A DNA stretch of 64,000 bases from Patescibacteria group bacterium. Its GTDB lineage: Bacteria; Patescibacteria; Paceibacteria; UBA6257; 2-01-FULL-56-20. Both the position numbers and the translations under genes were made by a program. The notes under the pieces were generated by a model. That model searched no databases, was not told the DNA's origin, and saw only the letters and a program-made list of their open reading frames with translations. This document shows, piece by piece, positions 31,287 through 40,146 of the stretch. Where the stretch lies: contig JAGXBC010000004.1 in assembly GCA_018971305.1 (NCBI GenBank), positions 6,973 to 70,972 on the forward strand, given 5' to 3'. Numbering within the stretch: the first letter of the stretch is position 1; each line of letters starts with the position of its first letter.

Positions 31287-32483
31287 TTAAGAATAAATTC
31301 TTATCAGTTCGTCGAATTTGGACATTCGTTCCTTTACCGGTGCGCCTATTTTTACGCCATATGCTCCACCGGCGCGGGCAAGATGGATTATAAAATTATC
31401 AGCAGTTTCTCCGGAGCGGTGGGAAACGATGCATTTTATCCCAAGCTTGTGCGCGGCCTTCATTGCCGCGCAGGCCTCGCTTACCGTTCCTATTTGATTC
31501 GGTTTGATGATAACGCCGCTTATCAATTTACCCCGCCCAGCTGCAGAAATAGCCGCGGGGTTCGTTACGGTCAAGTCATCACCTACTATTAATTTCTTTT
31601 TCTCAGCCGCCAAAAGTTCGGCAAATCCTCCGCCGTCGTTCTCGTCGAAGGGGTCTTCAACGGAAACAAGCATCGGAGCCTGGCGAAAATATCTTTCGTA
31701 GGTTTTTAAAAGTTCTTCCCGGGAGAGACGCGCGCCTGCAAACATATACCAACCACCTTTATAAAATCCAGAGGCCGCGGCATCAAGCCCGATTTGGAAA
31801 TCTTTCCGCAGGCGGAATTTCTTAATGAGCTCTCCTAAAATATGTATCGGTTCGAAATTGTTTTTGAAATCCAAAGAATATCCACCCTCATCACCTATGG
31901 GAAGATTTTTCATCTTGTATCTCTTGCCCAAAAAGTCCCCAAGTTTTTTATAAAAACCAACAAGTGTCTCAACGCTTTTCTCCACTGGCCGCCCAATTCT
32001 CACTACAATCATATACTCCTGGATATCCAGATCGTTATTTGCATGCACGCCGCCGTTTATGACATTGGAAAATATAAATGGCACGCGCTTAATGTTTTTG
32101 CCGGGGAAAAATTCTTTTTGCAATATCTGCCATGGCTCTTTTTTATGTTCAAAAGCCAATCCGCGCGTAAAAGCGATGGAGGCACCGAGCATAACATTGC
32201 CGCCAAATTTCTTTTTGTCCGACGTACCATCCAGCTTTAGAAGAAAGCGATCGAACTTAGTAATGGAGATAAATCTCTTGCCGCGAAGTTTCTTGTTAAG
32301 TAATTCTCCGGCTTTCTTGGCCGCTTTCGGCGGTAATACAAATACTTCCCGTTCTCCGCGGCTTTTTCCGGAAGGCACCTGACCGAAAAATTCTTCGCCG
32401 CTGCCGTCAACAATGCAAACCTCAACAGTCGGCTCGCCGCGTGAGTCGAAAATTTCTCTGACAAGTAAATTTTTTACCGTCAT
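31287..32483 (-). CDS. eno: Enolase, divergent
   Basis: 398 residues, against about 430 for typical enolases. Conserved elements in order: REIFDSRGEPTVEV, GASIAFTRG, GDEGGYS (general acid/base Glu region), SVEDPFDEND (metal ligand), VGDDLTVTN (metal ligand), IKPNQIGT (catalytic Lys), SHRSGET. All catalytic positions seem present although spacing is compressed. It interconverts 2-phosphoglycerate and PEP. The dehydrogenase gene starts 2 bases upstream, so they are co-transcribed. Confidence 0.92.
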   Translation of the reverse strand: MTVKNLLVREIFDSRGEPTVEVCIVDGSGEEFFGQVPSGKSRGEREVFVLPPKAAKKAGELLNKKLRGKRFISITKFDRFLLKLDGTSDKKKFGGNVMLGASIAFTRGLAFEHKKEPWQILQKEFFPGKNIKRVPFIFSNVINGGVHANNDLDIQEYMIVVRIGRPVEKSVETLVGFYKKLGDFLGKRYKMKNLPIGDEGGYSLDFKNNFEPIHILGELIKKFRLRKDFQIGLDAAASGFYKGGWYMFAGARLSREELLKTYERYFRQAPMLVSVEDPFDENDGGGFAELLAAEKKKLIVGDDLTVTNPAAISAAGRGKLISGVIIKPNQIGTVSEACAAMKAAHKLGIKCIVSHRSGETADNFIIHLARAGGAYGVKIGAPVKERMSKFDELIRIYS

Positions 32484-32485
32484 CC

Positions 32486-33475
32486 TTATTTATTTGGCAC
32501 TAAATTCACCGGCTTTCCTTCGGTGAAGGCAACAATATTATCTATCGTGGTTTCCAAAATTCTCTGGAACGCTTCCTTGGTATTGAAGGCGTTGTGCGGC
32601 GTAACTATTACGTTCGGCATCATAACAAGTTCGCGGTCAAGGCTCATGTCCCCCGCTTTCATATTCGCTTCTTCTTCAAGCACATCAAGCCCCGCGCCGC
32701 CAAGCTGTCCGGATTTGAGCGCGGCGATAACCGCAGGCGTTTCCACTATAGCCCCGCGGGCTGTATTAATAAGATAGGCACCCTTCTTCATTAAGCCGAT
32801 GTTATTTTTATTTATAAGGTGGTGCGTTGACGGCAAATACGGGCAATGGATGGTAATAACATCGCTCTCTGCGAGAATTTCTTCCAACGAAACATAGGAG
32901 TATCCCATCTCTTTGGCAAAAGCGTCATCGTGGTAAACATCATACGCCACTATTTTCATTCCAAAACCTTTTCCCATGCGGACCGCGTGTTTGCCGATAC
33001 GACCGGTACCGATAACGCCCAGAGTTTTGCCTGCCAGGTCAAAACCGCAAAGCCCGTCCGTGGAAAATTTCTTTTCGTCTTTAACCCGAACGCTCGCTTC
33101 GCGTATCTTCCGAGATAAAGCAAGGAGGAGGGCAAAAGCGAATTCTGCCACCGTATTTTCCCCGTATGCGGGCACCGATGAAACCTGGACCCCGCGTTCC
33201 GCTGCGGCTTTAAGGTCTATGTGATCAAAACCGGTCGAGAGCGTGGCTATGAATTTAAGTTCCGGCAGGACGCTTATCGTAGACGCATCAACCTTGGAAT
33301 CCATAAAAACCCCGGCGATATCGAAATCTTTTTCGGATGGGATACTATCTTTATTTAATAATTCACCGGAGAAAACGACTTCCACTCCGGCTTTTTTTAA
33401 TTTCTCGCTGCTTTCCACGTAATCCTTTCCTTCGCCCCAATATTTAAAATTAAAAAATATTGCTTTATGATTCAT
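32486..33475 (-). CDS. D-2-hydroxyacid dehydrogenase (D-lactate dehydrogenase-like)
   Basis: 329 residues. Rossmann motif GVIGTGRIGKHAVRMGKGFGMKI is split here as GVIGTGRIG plus the downstream Asp (VAYDVYH) that prefers NAD. Catalytic Arg in INTARGAI, Glu in DVLEEE and His in VTPHNAF complete the triad. LdhA-like enzymes reduce pyruvate to D-lactate; the exact substrate is inferred from similarity and from the neighbouring enolase gene. Confidence 0.85.
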   Translation of the reverse strand: MNHKAIFFNFKYWGEGKDYVESSEKLKKAGVEVVFSGELLNKDSIPSEKDFDIAGVFMDSKVDASTISVLPELKFIATLSTGFDHIDLKAAAERGVQVSSVPAYGENTVAEFAFALLLALSRKIREASVRVKDEKKFSTDGLCGFDLAGKTLGVIGTGRIGKHAVRMGKGFGMKIVAYDVYHDDAFAKEMGYSYVSLEEILAESDVITIHCPYLPSTHHLINKNNIGLMKKGAYLINTARGAIVETPAVIAALKSGQLGGAGLDVLEEEANMKAGDMSLDRELVMMPNVIVTPHNAFNTKEAFQRILETTIDNIVAFTEGKPVNLVPNK

Positions 33476-33545
33476 ATAATAATTTTAGAACAATTTTACC
33501 GAGATGCACAAATGATGATTGTGGCCAGTTAGAGATAATAATAAA

Positions 33546-34325
33546 CTATGGAACGTCATCAATTTTCATTGCTGCAAGACATAAAAACAAAGGTATTTCT
33601 TTCCGGGCAATGTCTTCCGCCTTGGCCCGCGGACCCGGCTCGCTCTTTTTATGCGAATTCCATTCTTCCAGCGCCGTAACCGCTAAACCGGCTTTCCGTA
33701 ACACCTTAAAATAAAATTGCAGCGGACGGTGAAAAGAAAGCGTATGCTTTCCCGGATTGTCCCCGGGGTGCATCTCTATCGGCACCTTGGCCTCGGAAAG
33801 ATATTTATCTATGCGACGATATTGTATTTTGGCCTTATCATCCCAACCCCAACTGCTGGCTTTGGGAACGCGGAATGCAGGATGGTTCATGACGATAAAA
33901 ATCTTGCCGCCAAGCTTAAGTACGCGCGCGCATTCGCGCAACGCCTCCCCAACACCGTCTATGTTTTGCAGGGCGAGAACGACAGCAATCTTATTTACGC
34001 TTTCGTTCTTTATAAATGGAAACTTTCCCGCGGAAGCAACTTCAAAATGAATATCTTCGGGCGAATGAGTCCTGGCCAGAGCTATTAAAGTCCGCGATGC
34101 GTCAACTCCCGTGACTCGCGCTCCGGCTCGCAGAAATTCCCTGGCGAAAAACCCTTGTCCGCAGGCAAGATCAAGAACCGTCTCTCCCTTTTTTATTTCC
34201 ATAAGGCGCAAAAGGTTGGGCAATATCAAATCTTTCTGATACGTCCCCTGGCCCTCAAGCATTCGGTCATACCATTTAGCAACCCCCTCCCAGGAAGTAT
34301 CTTTTTTATGTACGGGTTTTTTCAT
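33546..34325 (-). CDS. Class I SAM-dependent methyltransferase
   Basis: 259 residues from ATG 34325. Motif I VLDLACGQGFFAREFL, followed by VTGVDAS, and later VLALQNIDG and LKLGGKIFIVMNHPAFRVP define the UbiE/Methyltransf_11 type. Substrate unknown. The in-frame start at 34373 would add an atypical hydrophobic leader and is not preferred. Divergent from the small plus-strand gene at 34436. Confidence 0.8.
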   Translation of the reverse strand: MKKPVHKKDTSWEGVAKWYDRMLEGQGTYQKDLILPNLLRLMEIKKGETVLDLACGQGFFAREFLRAGARVTGVDASRTLIALARTHSPEDIHFEVASAGKFPFIKNESVNKIAVVLALQNIDGVGEALRECARVLKLGGKIFIVMNHPAFRVPKASSWGWDDKAKIQYRRIDKYLSEAKVPIEMHPGDNPGKHTLSFHRPLQFYFKVLRKAGLAVTALEEWNSHKKSEPGPRAKAEDIARKEIPLFLCLAAMKIDDVP

Positions 34326-34376
34326 GCGGTTGCTCTTATTATATTGGCCAGAAGGAAATAATAAAAGCTCCACGGT

Positions 34377-34405
34377 TTGACGCGAAAAAAAATTTGCGAT
34401 AAAAT
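34377..34405 (+). promoter_or_regulatory. Promoter of the small membrane protein gene at 34436
   Basis: TTGACG (34377-34382), 17-bp spacer, TAAAAT (34400-34405). Confidence 0.7.
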
Positions 34406-34435
34406 ATCCTAAGTTTATTTTGGAAGGAGGAAACT

Positions 34436-34735
34436 ATGCTTCTCTGGGTAGGATTACTTTTGGCAGGTCTTTCCCTTTTTGGTTTCGTGGGATACTCCCA
34501 CATCCGATACGGGTATTACTGGGCCATGCGTCCCGACAAACTTGTTGTTGCCGTGTGCTTAACCGCATGGGCTATGTATTACGTCGGCTTGATTAAGCTG
34601 GTAGGAACTGAGCATGTTAACACCACCTACATTGGTATTAAAATCCTTGCATTTATACTCACGCTTGGAGTTCTCACCTCAAGTAATAAAGTAGGTAGGG
34701 CCATAGCTAGAGTAAGAAATCGGAGAGAAGAATAA
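34436..34735 (+). CDS. Small three-helix membrane protein, paralogue A
   Basis: 99 residues. Helix 1 (about 3-20), the motif LFGFVGYSHIRYGYYWAMRPDK, two more helices, and a basic tail (RAIARVRNRREE). Similar throughout to the protein at 39815-40132 (LFGLIGYSDHREGIYW), so the two are paralogues of an unrecognised family. GGAAGGAGG precedes the ATG; it has its own promoter and terminator. One of only five plus-strand protein genes in the window. Confidence 0.7.
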   Translation: MLLWVGLLLAGLSLFGFVGYSHIRYGYYWAMRPDKLVVAVCLTAWAMYYVGLIKLVGTEHVNTTYIGIKILAFILTLGVLTSSNKVGRAIARVRNRREE

Positions 34736-34769
34736 AATTTCTCCCGCAAAACATCCTAAAACCCACAAC

Positions 34770-34795
34770 GACCCGCCAAATTGGTGGGCGTTTTT
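34770..34795 (+). terminator. Terminator of the 34436 gene
   Basis: CCCGCC-AAATT-GGTGGG stem followed by CGTTTTT. Confidence 0.75.
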
Positions 34796-34812
34796 ATATC
34801 CAAAAATAGATT

Positions 34813-34845
34813 TAATAAAAAACCACCCAGAAAATCTGGGCGGTT
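34813..34845 (-). terminator. Terminator of the zinc-ribbon gene at 34865
   Basis: Minus strand AACCGCCCAG-ATTTT-CTGGGTGGTT, a 10-bp stem with one G-U pair, then TTTTATT. Confidence 0.85.
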
Positions 34846-34864
34846 CGCACAAATAGGATAATTA

Positions 34865-35125
34865 TTATTTTTCTTTCGAAAATATGAAGTCGCGCAAAAA
34901 TTCAAATCCCGCGGGCGTATCTTCAAACAAATCGCCTTTAGGGGGTTTTTTCTCCGGCTCTTTGGGAACATGCTCCCCGGGTGGAACCGGAATATGAACA
35001 TTCCCCTTGGCGCCACATTTTCCACAACGCACTGTTACGGTTGTTCCATAATGTTTTTCCGAAATCCGAAATTGTAATTTATAGCCGCAACCCGGACATT
35101 GTACGGTACGGAATCCTTTTTCCAT
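34865..35125 (-). CDS. Small zinc-ribbon protein
   Basis: 86 residues. Two CxxC pairs, CPGCGYKL and CGKCGAKG, about 20 residues apart give a zinc ribbon of the zinc_ribbon/CHCC type, followed by a Pro/Lys-rich linker and an amphipathic tail (GFEFLRDFIFSKE). SD GAGGAGAAT and a consensus promoter precede it. Function unknown. Confidence 0.68.
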   Translation of the reverse strand: MEKGFRTVQCPGCGYKLQFRISEKHYGTTVTVRCGKCGAKGNVHIPVPPGEHVPKEPEKKPPKGDLFEDTPAGFEFLRDFIFSKEK

Positions 35126-35158
35126 ATTCTCCTCTCTGATTCCAAAATTCTGTGATAG

Positions 35159-35187
35159 ATTATAACGCCAGCCGGTAATAACATCAA
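35159..35187 (-). promoter_or_regulatory. Promoter of the zinc-ribbon gene
   Basis: TTGATG (35187-35182), 17-bp spacer, TATAAT (35164-35159). Confidence 0.75.
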
Positions 35188-35200
35188 ACGCGTTGGCCCT

Positions 35201-35229
35201 AAAATAAAGCGCTCCAGCGATGCTGGAGC
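35201..35229 (-). terminator. Terminator of the gene at 35238
   Basis: Minus strand GCTCCAGC-ATC-GCTGGAGC, then GCTTTATTTT. Confidence 0.82.
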
Positions 35230-35237
35230 TTTTAATA

Positions 35238-36098
35238 TTATCTATTTATAAGACTGGGTTGTTCGTAGGGGTCGGCGGGGTCATCAATCGTTCCGCAAAA
35301 TTCTGCAGCAATCGATAAGTATTCATGGACAACGAGCCAATCAAATCTGCCCTGTACATCCTTCATCTTCCTTTCTGTATCAATGTTCAAGTTGCGAAAA
35401 GTGAAAAATAGGTCGCTTAGTCCAGGGAGAACTCTTCCTTCAAGGCCTCCAGCAACACCGAGACCCAGAGAACTGTTTTCCTGATGAATGACGCTAAGAT
35501 ATCTCATTGCTTTCTCGGCATCCAAAAGTTTTCCGGTACCGCCGCTCATATCAAAGAGAATGTCGGAAACAAATCCGCCGAAAGAAGCGATGTGCCTCGC
35601 AAGTTCATTCGGGGCTTTTTCACCAAAAACATTTTCCAGTTCGCTTACGACAGCGGACGAGGTCTGAAGGATTATGCGAACATTTGGATAGTTAACGCAG
35701 TACTTCGCGAGCTCGCTTATAATACGCTCCCGTACGGCTGGCCGGTTGATACTGAGATCATTGAGTTGGAAACCATGAAGGCGCCTTCCACCCAAATCTG
35801 TCAGCCTAAGCAGCTGATCGCTTAGGGTATTTGGATTATTCGTGTTGTAATGAATCAGGTTCAAAACCTTGGCAGAGTCATCAGTTCTGAAGACATGTTG
35901 TATCCGGCTTCCTGGAGCATAACGTTTCTCTTGAAGACTCTTATCGCACAAAAGAGAGTTCTGATCTGCACTAACTCCGATCATTAGAGGCCTCTTGTTG
36001 CGCACACCCTTAAGCTGCTCTGACCAAAACGCAATCGTGTTTTCAACCTCCAACGGCCAGAGATAACCGTTAATTCCTACATACGGAGCAAAACGCAT
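35238..36098 (-). CDS. Protein of unknown function, possible TIM-barrel fold
   Basis: 286 residues, soluble, no signal peptide. The alternation of hydrophobic strands and helices (RPLMIGVSAD, RRLHGFQLND, NVRIILQTSS, GLGVAGGLEG) suggests an (alpha/beta)8 barrel. The late SLGLGVAGGLEGRVLP resembles a phosphate-binding loop, as in phosphoribosylanthranilate isomerase-like proteins, but I cannot assign a family. It has an SD (AAAGGAG), an upstream TTGACT/TAATAT promoter and its own terminator. Confidence 0.55.
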   Translation of the reverse strand: MRFAPYVGINGYLWPLEVENTIAFWSEQLKGVRNKRPLMIGVSADQNSLLCDKSLQEKRYAPGSRIQHVFRTDDSAKVLNLIHYNTNNPNTLSDQLLRLTDLGGRRLHGFQLNDLSINRPAVRERIISELAKYCVNYPNVRIILQTSSAVVSELENVFGEKAPNELARHIASFGGFVSDILFDMSGGTGKLLDAEKAMRYLSVIHQENSSLGLGVAGGLEGRVLPGLSDLFFTFRNLNIDTERKMKDVQGRFDWLVVHEYLSIAAEFCGTIDDPADPYEQPSLINR

Positions 36099-36225
36099 AT
36101 TGTGATTCTCCTTTCAATTTGGGCTGAGAACATATTAAAGCTTGGTACGGTGTTTAGTCAATAGTTATTCCGCTATATATTACAAAACCTATCGCATCTA
36201 GGGCGGGCTTAGCCGGGAATTAGAA

Positions 36226-36259
36226 ACAAAAAAAATCGGCGCCGAAGTTCGGAACCGAT
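36226..36259 (-). terminator. Terminator of the DUF5317-like gene
   Basis: Minus strand ATCGG ... CCGAT closing an inner CCGAA/TTCGG stem, then eight T. Confidence 0.75.
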
Positions 36260-36261
36260 GT

Positions 36262-36765
36262 TTAATTTATTCTAAAGAAGAAAATCGCCTGCGCTGCGGT
36301 GATGGCCGCAGACATAAACATAACCGCGTCGCCGAAACTGAAACGCCATTTGGGGAAAATATCCGCGAATATGTCTGCCAGAAACGCCAACTTTGTGTCC
36401 GAACCCATCGGACGATACATTACTGTGTCGCGCAGTCGTTGATGAGAACGAACAATACTAGGCATCCTACCCCCGTTGACACAGATAACGGCCAGGTTTA
36501 AGGCGCTCCCAAAAGGCAGCATATACTTTAGTGCCCAATATTGATGATTTCCGAGAACTAGGCAGGAAAATATCAGCAACATACCGGTTGTAAAGATTGT
36601 TATGACGGTTATCACTCTCAGCTTTGCCGAAGAAAAAAAACGCCATAGAAAATGATCTGCCACCCATACCACGAAAAAGATAATCGGGTGGATGACAATA
36701 TTCTTAACCAACGGAACCAGGGCGAAAATTATAAACCAGAGTACGAAATAGCCATAAAGAAACAT
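36262..36765 (-). CDS. Membrane protein, DUF5317-like
   Basis: 167 residues with four or five helices. The motif VNGGRMP after a central helix and the ending WRFSFGDAVMFMSAA resemble DUF5317 proteins (NGGRMPV ... SIGDV). Biochemical role unknown. The start is supported by GGGAGG ten bases upstream. Flanked by single-gene units on both sides. Confidence 0.6.
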   Translation of the reverse strand: MFLYGYFVLWFIIFALVPLVKNIVIHPIIFFVVWVADHFLWRFFSSAKLRVITVITIFTTGMLLIFSCLVLGNHQYWALKYMLPFGSALNLAVICVNGGRMPSIVRSHQRLRDTVMYRPMGSDTKLAFLADIFADIFPKWRFSFGDAVMFMSAAITAAQAIFFFRIN

Positions 36766-36873
36766 GCCTCATCCTCCCGTCCAGAATTTTAAATGCCTGC
36801 GCCTATGGTAATACTATGTTCAGCTTCGGTCAAATTTTTTTCGAGATTCTACAGGCTCCCGCCAACCAAGAAA

Positions 36874-37371
36874 TTATACGATCTTCATCGCCTCCTCTAT
36901 GATTTTAAAATCCCGGGAAACTATGAACGGCCCGTCGTTAGTTTTAGGCCTGCCCTTCTTCAATAATTCAACCGCAGTTTCGGGGTTTACCCATTGAACC
37001 TCAAAACCATCGTCGATTTCGTCCTGCTCAAAGCGCGGCTCGCCTTTTTTACTTGTCACGTTGGCAATATAAGAAAACGACTCCTGTTCTTCGTCTCGCT
37101 CGTCAGGGAAATGGCGGTACTCGATTATTTCTCCCACCTCTGCCGCAACCTCAACGTCGCATCCTATCTCTTCCAAACACTCTCTTTTGAGCGCCTCAAT
37201 AATACTCTCGCCTTCATCAATGCCGCCGCCGGGAAGTTTATGGTAACCGTGTTTGGAAACATAAAGCAGGGCCACTTTCCCCTCTTTATCAAAAACAACG
37301 GCTCGCGCCGCTTTTCGAACTTTATAATCCCGAAGAACATTTTTATCTCCGAGTGTCAGTAAAAGTTTCAT
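36874..37371 (-). CDS. NUDIX hydrolase
   Basis: 165 residues. The Nudix box reads GGGIDEGESIIEALKREC then LEEIG, with the Glu residues of REUxEE intact. Such enzymes cleave nucleoside diphosphates linked to another group; substrate unknown here, possibly an oxidised nucleotide or sugar nucleotide. No SD is seen before the ATG, in contrast to most neighbours. Confidence 0.87.
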   Translation of the reverse strand: MKLLLTLGDKNVLRDYKVRKAARAVVFDKEGKVALLYVSKHGYHKLPGGGIDEGESIIEALKRECLEEIGCDVEVAAEVGEIIEYRHFPDERDEEQESFSYIANVTSKKGEPRFEQDEIDDGFEVQWVNPETAVELLKKGRPKTNDGPFIVSRDFKIIEEAMKIV

Positions 37372-37426
37372 AGGAAAATTATATCATTGAGTGTGATTAT
37401 TTTGAAAACATTAGCGAAAGAATGGA

Positions 37427-37457
37427 AAAATAAAATCCCTCTCAAACAACGAGAGGG
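37427..37457 (-). terminator. Terminator of the gene at 37485
   Basis: Minus strand CCCTCTC-GTTGTTT-GAGAGGG, then ATTTTATTTTT. Confidence 0.85.
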
Positions 37458-37484
37458 TGGAGTTTTGTCCGCCGGAATAGCGTC

Positions 37485-37793
37485 TTACCATTTGTATTCA
37501 CAACGGCCATTTTCAATTTGCTCCCAGCCAGGATATTCACCCCTTGGGATTGAAGAGCTCCAGGTGATGATAGAGAATCCAAAAACACTGCGGGACTCCA
37601 CTACCTTGCCAACGCGAATCTCGCTGTCCAAAGCCACAGGAAATGTCTTCCTTAATTCACTTGCCATCTCCTGAAAATCCGCGATGGTGCCCTGGTTGTA
37701 ACCGACCAACATATGAACATTTGCAAATGTTTTGCCTTTCTCCTTAGATATCAAATCCTTCCGCCAATAGATATATTTTCTCATCCCGTTCAT
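37485..37793 (-). CDS. Hypothetical protein
   Basis: 102 residues from ATG 37793, chosen because AAAGGTGG lies 8 bases upstream; the frame is open to 37868 but that would run over a probable promoter (TTGATA, 18 bp, TATTTT). It is a soluble alpha/beta-looking protein (MRKYIYWRKDLI, VHMLVGYNQGTIADFQ, GFSIITWSSSI). No family recognised. Single-gene unit with its own terminator. Confidence 0.5.
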   Translation of the reverse strand: MNGMRKYIYWRKDLISKEKGKTFANVHMLVGYNQGTIADFQEMASELRKTFPVALDSEIRVGKVVESRSVFGFSIITWSSSIPRGEYPGWEQIENGRCEYKW

Positions 37794-37925
37794 ATTTTTG
37801 TCCACCTTTATTCGAACAAATGCGCTACGAACAAAATAGCACATAAAGTTACTATTTATCAACCCCACGGCGCTCTTGCGGCAGATGGATAAAATTGTCG
37901 TGCCTACGGATTTGCTTGTCTACCT

Positions 37926-37954
37926 TTGACAAAATTATAAGCGGAACTTAGTAT
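37926..37954 (+). promoter_or_regulatory. Promoter of the membrane protein gene at 37987
   Basis: TTGACA (37926-37931), 17-bp spacer, TAGTAT (37949-37954). Confidence 0.75.
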
Positions 37955-37986
37955 ATCAGCAGCTCAAAGATCAATCAGGGGGATTT

Positions 37987-38325
37987 ATGACCACTAATGA
38001 TCCTACCACGATTATTTACTTGATTTTCGTATTTCTAATAGGAATTTGGGCTCCGGCTGGAATCTTCATCTATCTCTTGGACGACGTGAAGCGAATCCAA
38101 AGTCAGCGGCGGCGGTGGCAATTAATCTCCGCTCTCGGATGCATTTCCATACTCTGCGTAACACTAATCTGGACAACTGATAATTTTTCCTTCAGCGTCA
38201 TACAGACCCCGAACTTATGGGTGTTGTCCGCGTACTTCATTATTGTTGGATGGTCGTTTTTCTTTGCTACGATGGGATTTCTCTTTGGTTTCTTAACCCC
38301 CAAGAACGCAACGACGCATGTTTAA
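37987..38325 (+). CDS. Small three-helix membrane protein
   Basis: 112 residues. Helices at about 8-30, 44-63 and 78-104 with a basic loop (KRIQSQRRRWQ) after the first, suggesting the N-terminus is outside. AGGGGGAT precedes the start. Not obviously related to the paralogue pair at 34436/39815, though it shares their plus orientation, promoter quality and private terminator. Function unknown. Confidence 0.6.
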   Translation: MTTNDPTTIIYLIFVFLIGIWAPAGIFIYLLDDVKRIQSQRRRWQLISALGCISILCVTLIWTTDNFSFSVIQTPNLWVLSAYFIIVGWSFFFATMGFLFGFLTPKNATTHV

Positions 38326-38340
38326 CCTGCGTCGTTTTTT
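38311..38340 (+). terminator. Terminator of the 37987 gene
   Basis: ACGACGCA ... TGCGTCGT (38311-38318 / 38328-38335) then TTTTT; the stem includes the stop codon region. Confidence 0.82.
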
Positions 38341-38375
38341 ATTTGGGCTCTCAGGGGAAAAACCTGGCAGAGGTA

Positions 38376-38403
38376 AATAAAAAACCCACCGTTATTGGTG
38401 GGT
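38376..38403 (-). terminator. Terminator of the M48-like peptidase gene
   Basis: Minus strand ACCCACC-AATAAC-GGTGGGT, then TTTTTATTT. Confidence 0.82.
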
Positions 38404-38405
38404 CG

Positions 38406-39590
38406 TCAATTTAAAGGAATCTGGATTTTGGGTTTCTCGGACAAGATAAAATATATCTCGTAGGCCTCGTTTCCCAGATGGAAGCGGCCTGTTTTAATTG
38501 GCCTTACGGAAAATTGATTAATCAGAAAAGCTTCGCCTCCTTTCAGCTTAACCAGGGTGTTGTCTATATACTTGCCGTAAAGGATCGGGTTGGAGTTGAT
38601 GATGTCTATGTCGTGCACCGTTCCGCAACATTCGTAGTGCTGCAATTGCTTCCGGTATCGCAAATCTATTGCGCCAATGGCAGGACGAATGCTTCCGTCC
38701 AAATATCCGGCGAGTGAACGCTGTTTGCGCCGCAGTGGTGATAACTGCCCCTGGCCTCCCCATCTCACACCGCTCTCATCGGTATGATAAACGACGAGAG
38801 CAATATCTTGGGATAATTCGTCAAGAGAATTATATGACTCTTTTCGGTCCGCCTTCAGTAATAGATGTCCATGAGAAAAATCATTATCGCTAAAACTCAT
38901 AAAGTATCCCTCGCGGAACATAAGGTCAATGTGCGACGAGACCAGTTTGCCGAATTTTTCCGGAACGGGAATTTCAACATTTAAGAAAGACGTAATCCGC
39001 AAGCTATTGGGATTACAGAATTTTTCCAGACGAGCAAGGCGTCTAAGATGAATCTTAATGTACGGATTGTCCGTGTTTTCTGACCAGTGCTTAAGGCGGC
39101 TTTCAAGTTCCAGGAATTTTGCTACGGCGCAGGGGTCGCGGCCCTCGCCGAGAAACGTACTGACCGCGAAATCATCCGCCTCCACCTCTTGTTTTTCCAG
39201 AAGCTCAAAATCTTCAAGTGGTTTGCTCAATATGCCGGTAAATTTTGCCGTCGGCACATGCTTCAACTTTAAATGGCCGAACTCATGAGCCAGTTCACCG
39301 GCATATTCTTCTTCTCCATATCCATTATCGGCAAGAGCAAGTATTTGTCCTTTGCTTATAACTATCTCGTAGGGCGTAAAGAATCGGGCATACGGCTCCT
39401 TGTCCTCATATATAGATATCCTCACGGACTCCACCAAAGGATCTCCCGGGAAAAGTTCCGATAGAAGGCGCCTTGTGTATGCTTCCCAAGATATTGTGGA
39501 AAAATTATTTTTCGTCTTGATCGGAAACTGAGCTAAAGCCAACACAGAAAAAACACTCACTGCTATTATGACAAAAAACGGTCTTTTCAT
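38406..39590 (-). CDS. Secreted M48-like zinc metallopeptidase
   Basis: 394 residues. Signal peptide (cleavage near ALA-Q), then a gluzincin core: HEFGHLKLKH supplies HExxH, and EVEADDFAVS supplies the third ligand Glu, as in M48 peptidases. An N-terminal strand region (YEIVISKGQILALA) fits the family. The approximately 200-residue C-terminal part is unrecognised and has a CC pair (HYECCGTVHD). TGGAGG precedes the start. Probably an extracellular or wall-associated protease. Confidence 0.75.
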   Translation of the reverse strand: MKRPFFVIIAVSVFSVLALAQFPIKTKNNFSTISWEAYTRRLLSELFPGDPLVESVRISIYEDKEPYARFFTPYEIVISKGQILALADNGYGEEEYAGELAHEFGHLKLKHVPTAKFTGILSKPLEDFELLEKQEVEADDFAVSTFLGEGRDPCAVAKFLELESRLKHWSENTDNPYIKIHLRRLARLEKFCNPNSLRITSFLNVEIPVPEKFGKLVSSHIDLMFREGYFMSFSDNDFSHGHLLLKADRKESYNSLDELSQDIALVVYHTDESGVRWGGQGQLSPLRRKQRSLAGYLDGSIRPAIGAIDLRYRKQLQHYECCGTVHDIDIINSNPILYGKYIDNTLVKLKGGEAFLINQFSVRPIKTGRFHLGNEAYEIYFILSEKPKIQIPLN

Positions 39591-39757
39591 TCAGCCTCCA
39601 GATATTCTGGTGATTGCTGGTTTCAATATAGCAGACCAGCTCTCGTATTGTCCATCGCAAAAGAATCAATAGAAATTTTCGGTCCTCAGAAAGAACCCGT
39701 GCTCGGCATGCCTGCGCAGGCAGGGGTTGGGGGGCGGTTCGGCAAAAAATTCTCCAC

Positions 39758-39786
39758 TTGATTTTCCTGGTTGTATATCCTAATAT
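39758..39786 (+). promoter_or_regulatory. Promoter of the small membrane protein gene at 39815
   Basis: TTGATT (39758-39763), 17-bp spacer, TAATAT (39781-39786). A G-rich stretch (GGGGTTGGGGGGCGG) lies just upstream. Confidence 0.72.
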
Positions 39787-39814
39787 GTCGTTAGTAAAAC
39801 TTTAGGAGGAATGA

Positions 39815-40132
39815 ATGACTCTTGTGTGGATAGTAGCTTTGTGTCTCGGACTCTTCTTGTTTGGTTTGATTGGCTACTCCGATCACCGCGAAGGGATTTA
39901 TTGGACCACGCGCGGAGATAACAGTTTTTGCGTTTTCTTGCTTTCGTTACTTCTGTATTACGGTAGTTTAATTGAATTGATTGGGTGGAAAAATATACAG
40001 AATTCCCCTGCCACAATGATTATCCTTACTATCATCGGGACAGTTAAAGTTTTCGCCTGGGGTAGGGAAACGGGAAAATATTTTGCCAGAAAAAATAACG
40101 GCTGGCGCAAACGCTGCGACATCGTTGTCTAA
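39815..40132 (+). CDS. Small three-helix membrane protein, paralogue B
   Basis: 105 residues, paralogue of 34436-34735: same helix spacing and shared LFG-x-x-GYS...YW motif, then a central helix pair and a basic tail (GKYFARKNNGWRKR). AGGAGG lies 5 bases before this ATG; the ATG at 39811 is too close to it and in another frame. Own promoter and terminator. Function unknown. Confidence 0.7.
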   Translation: MTLVWIVALCLGLFLFGLIGYSDHREGIYWTTRGDNSFCVFLLSLLLYYGSLIELIGWKNIQNSPATMIILTIIGTVKVFAWGRETGKYFARKNNGWRKRCDIVV

Positions 40133-40146
40133 TCCCAAACCGCAGG

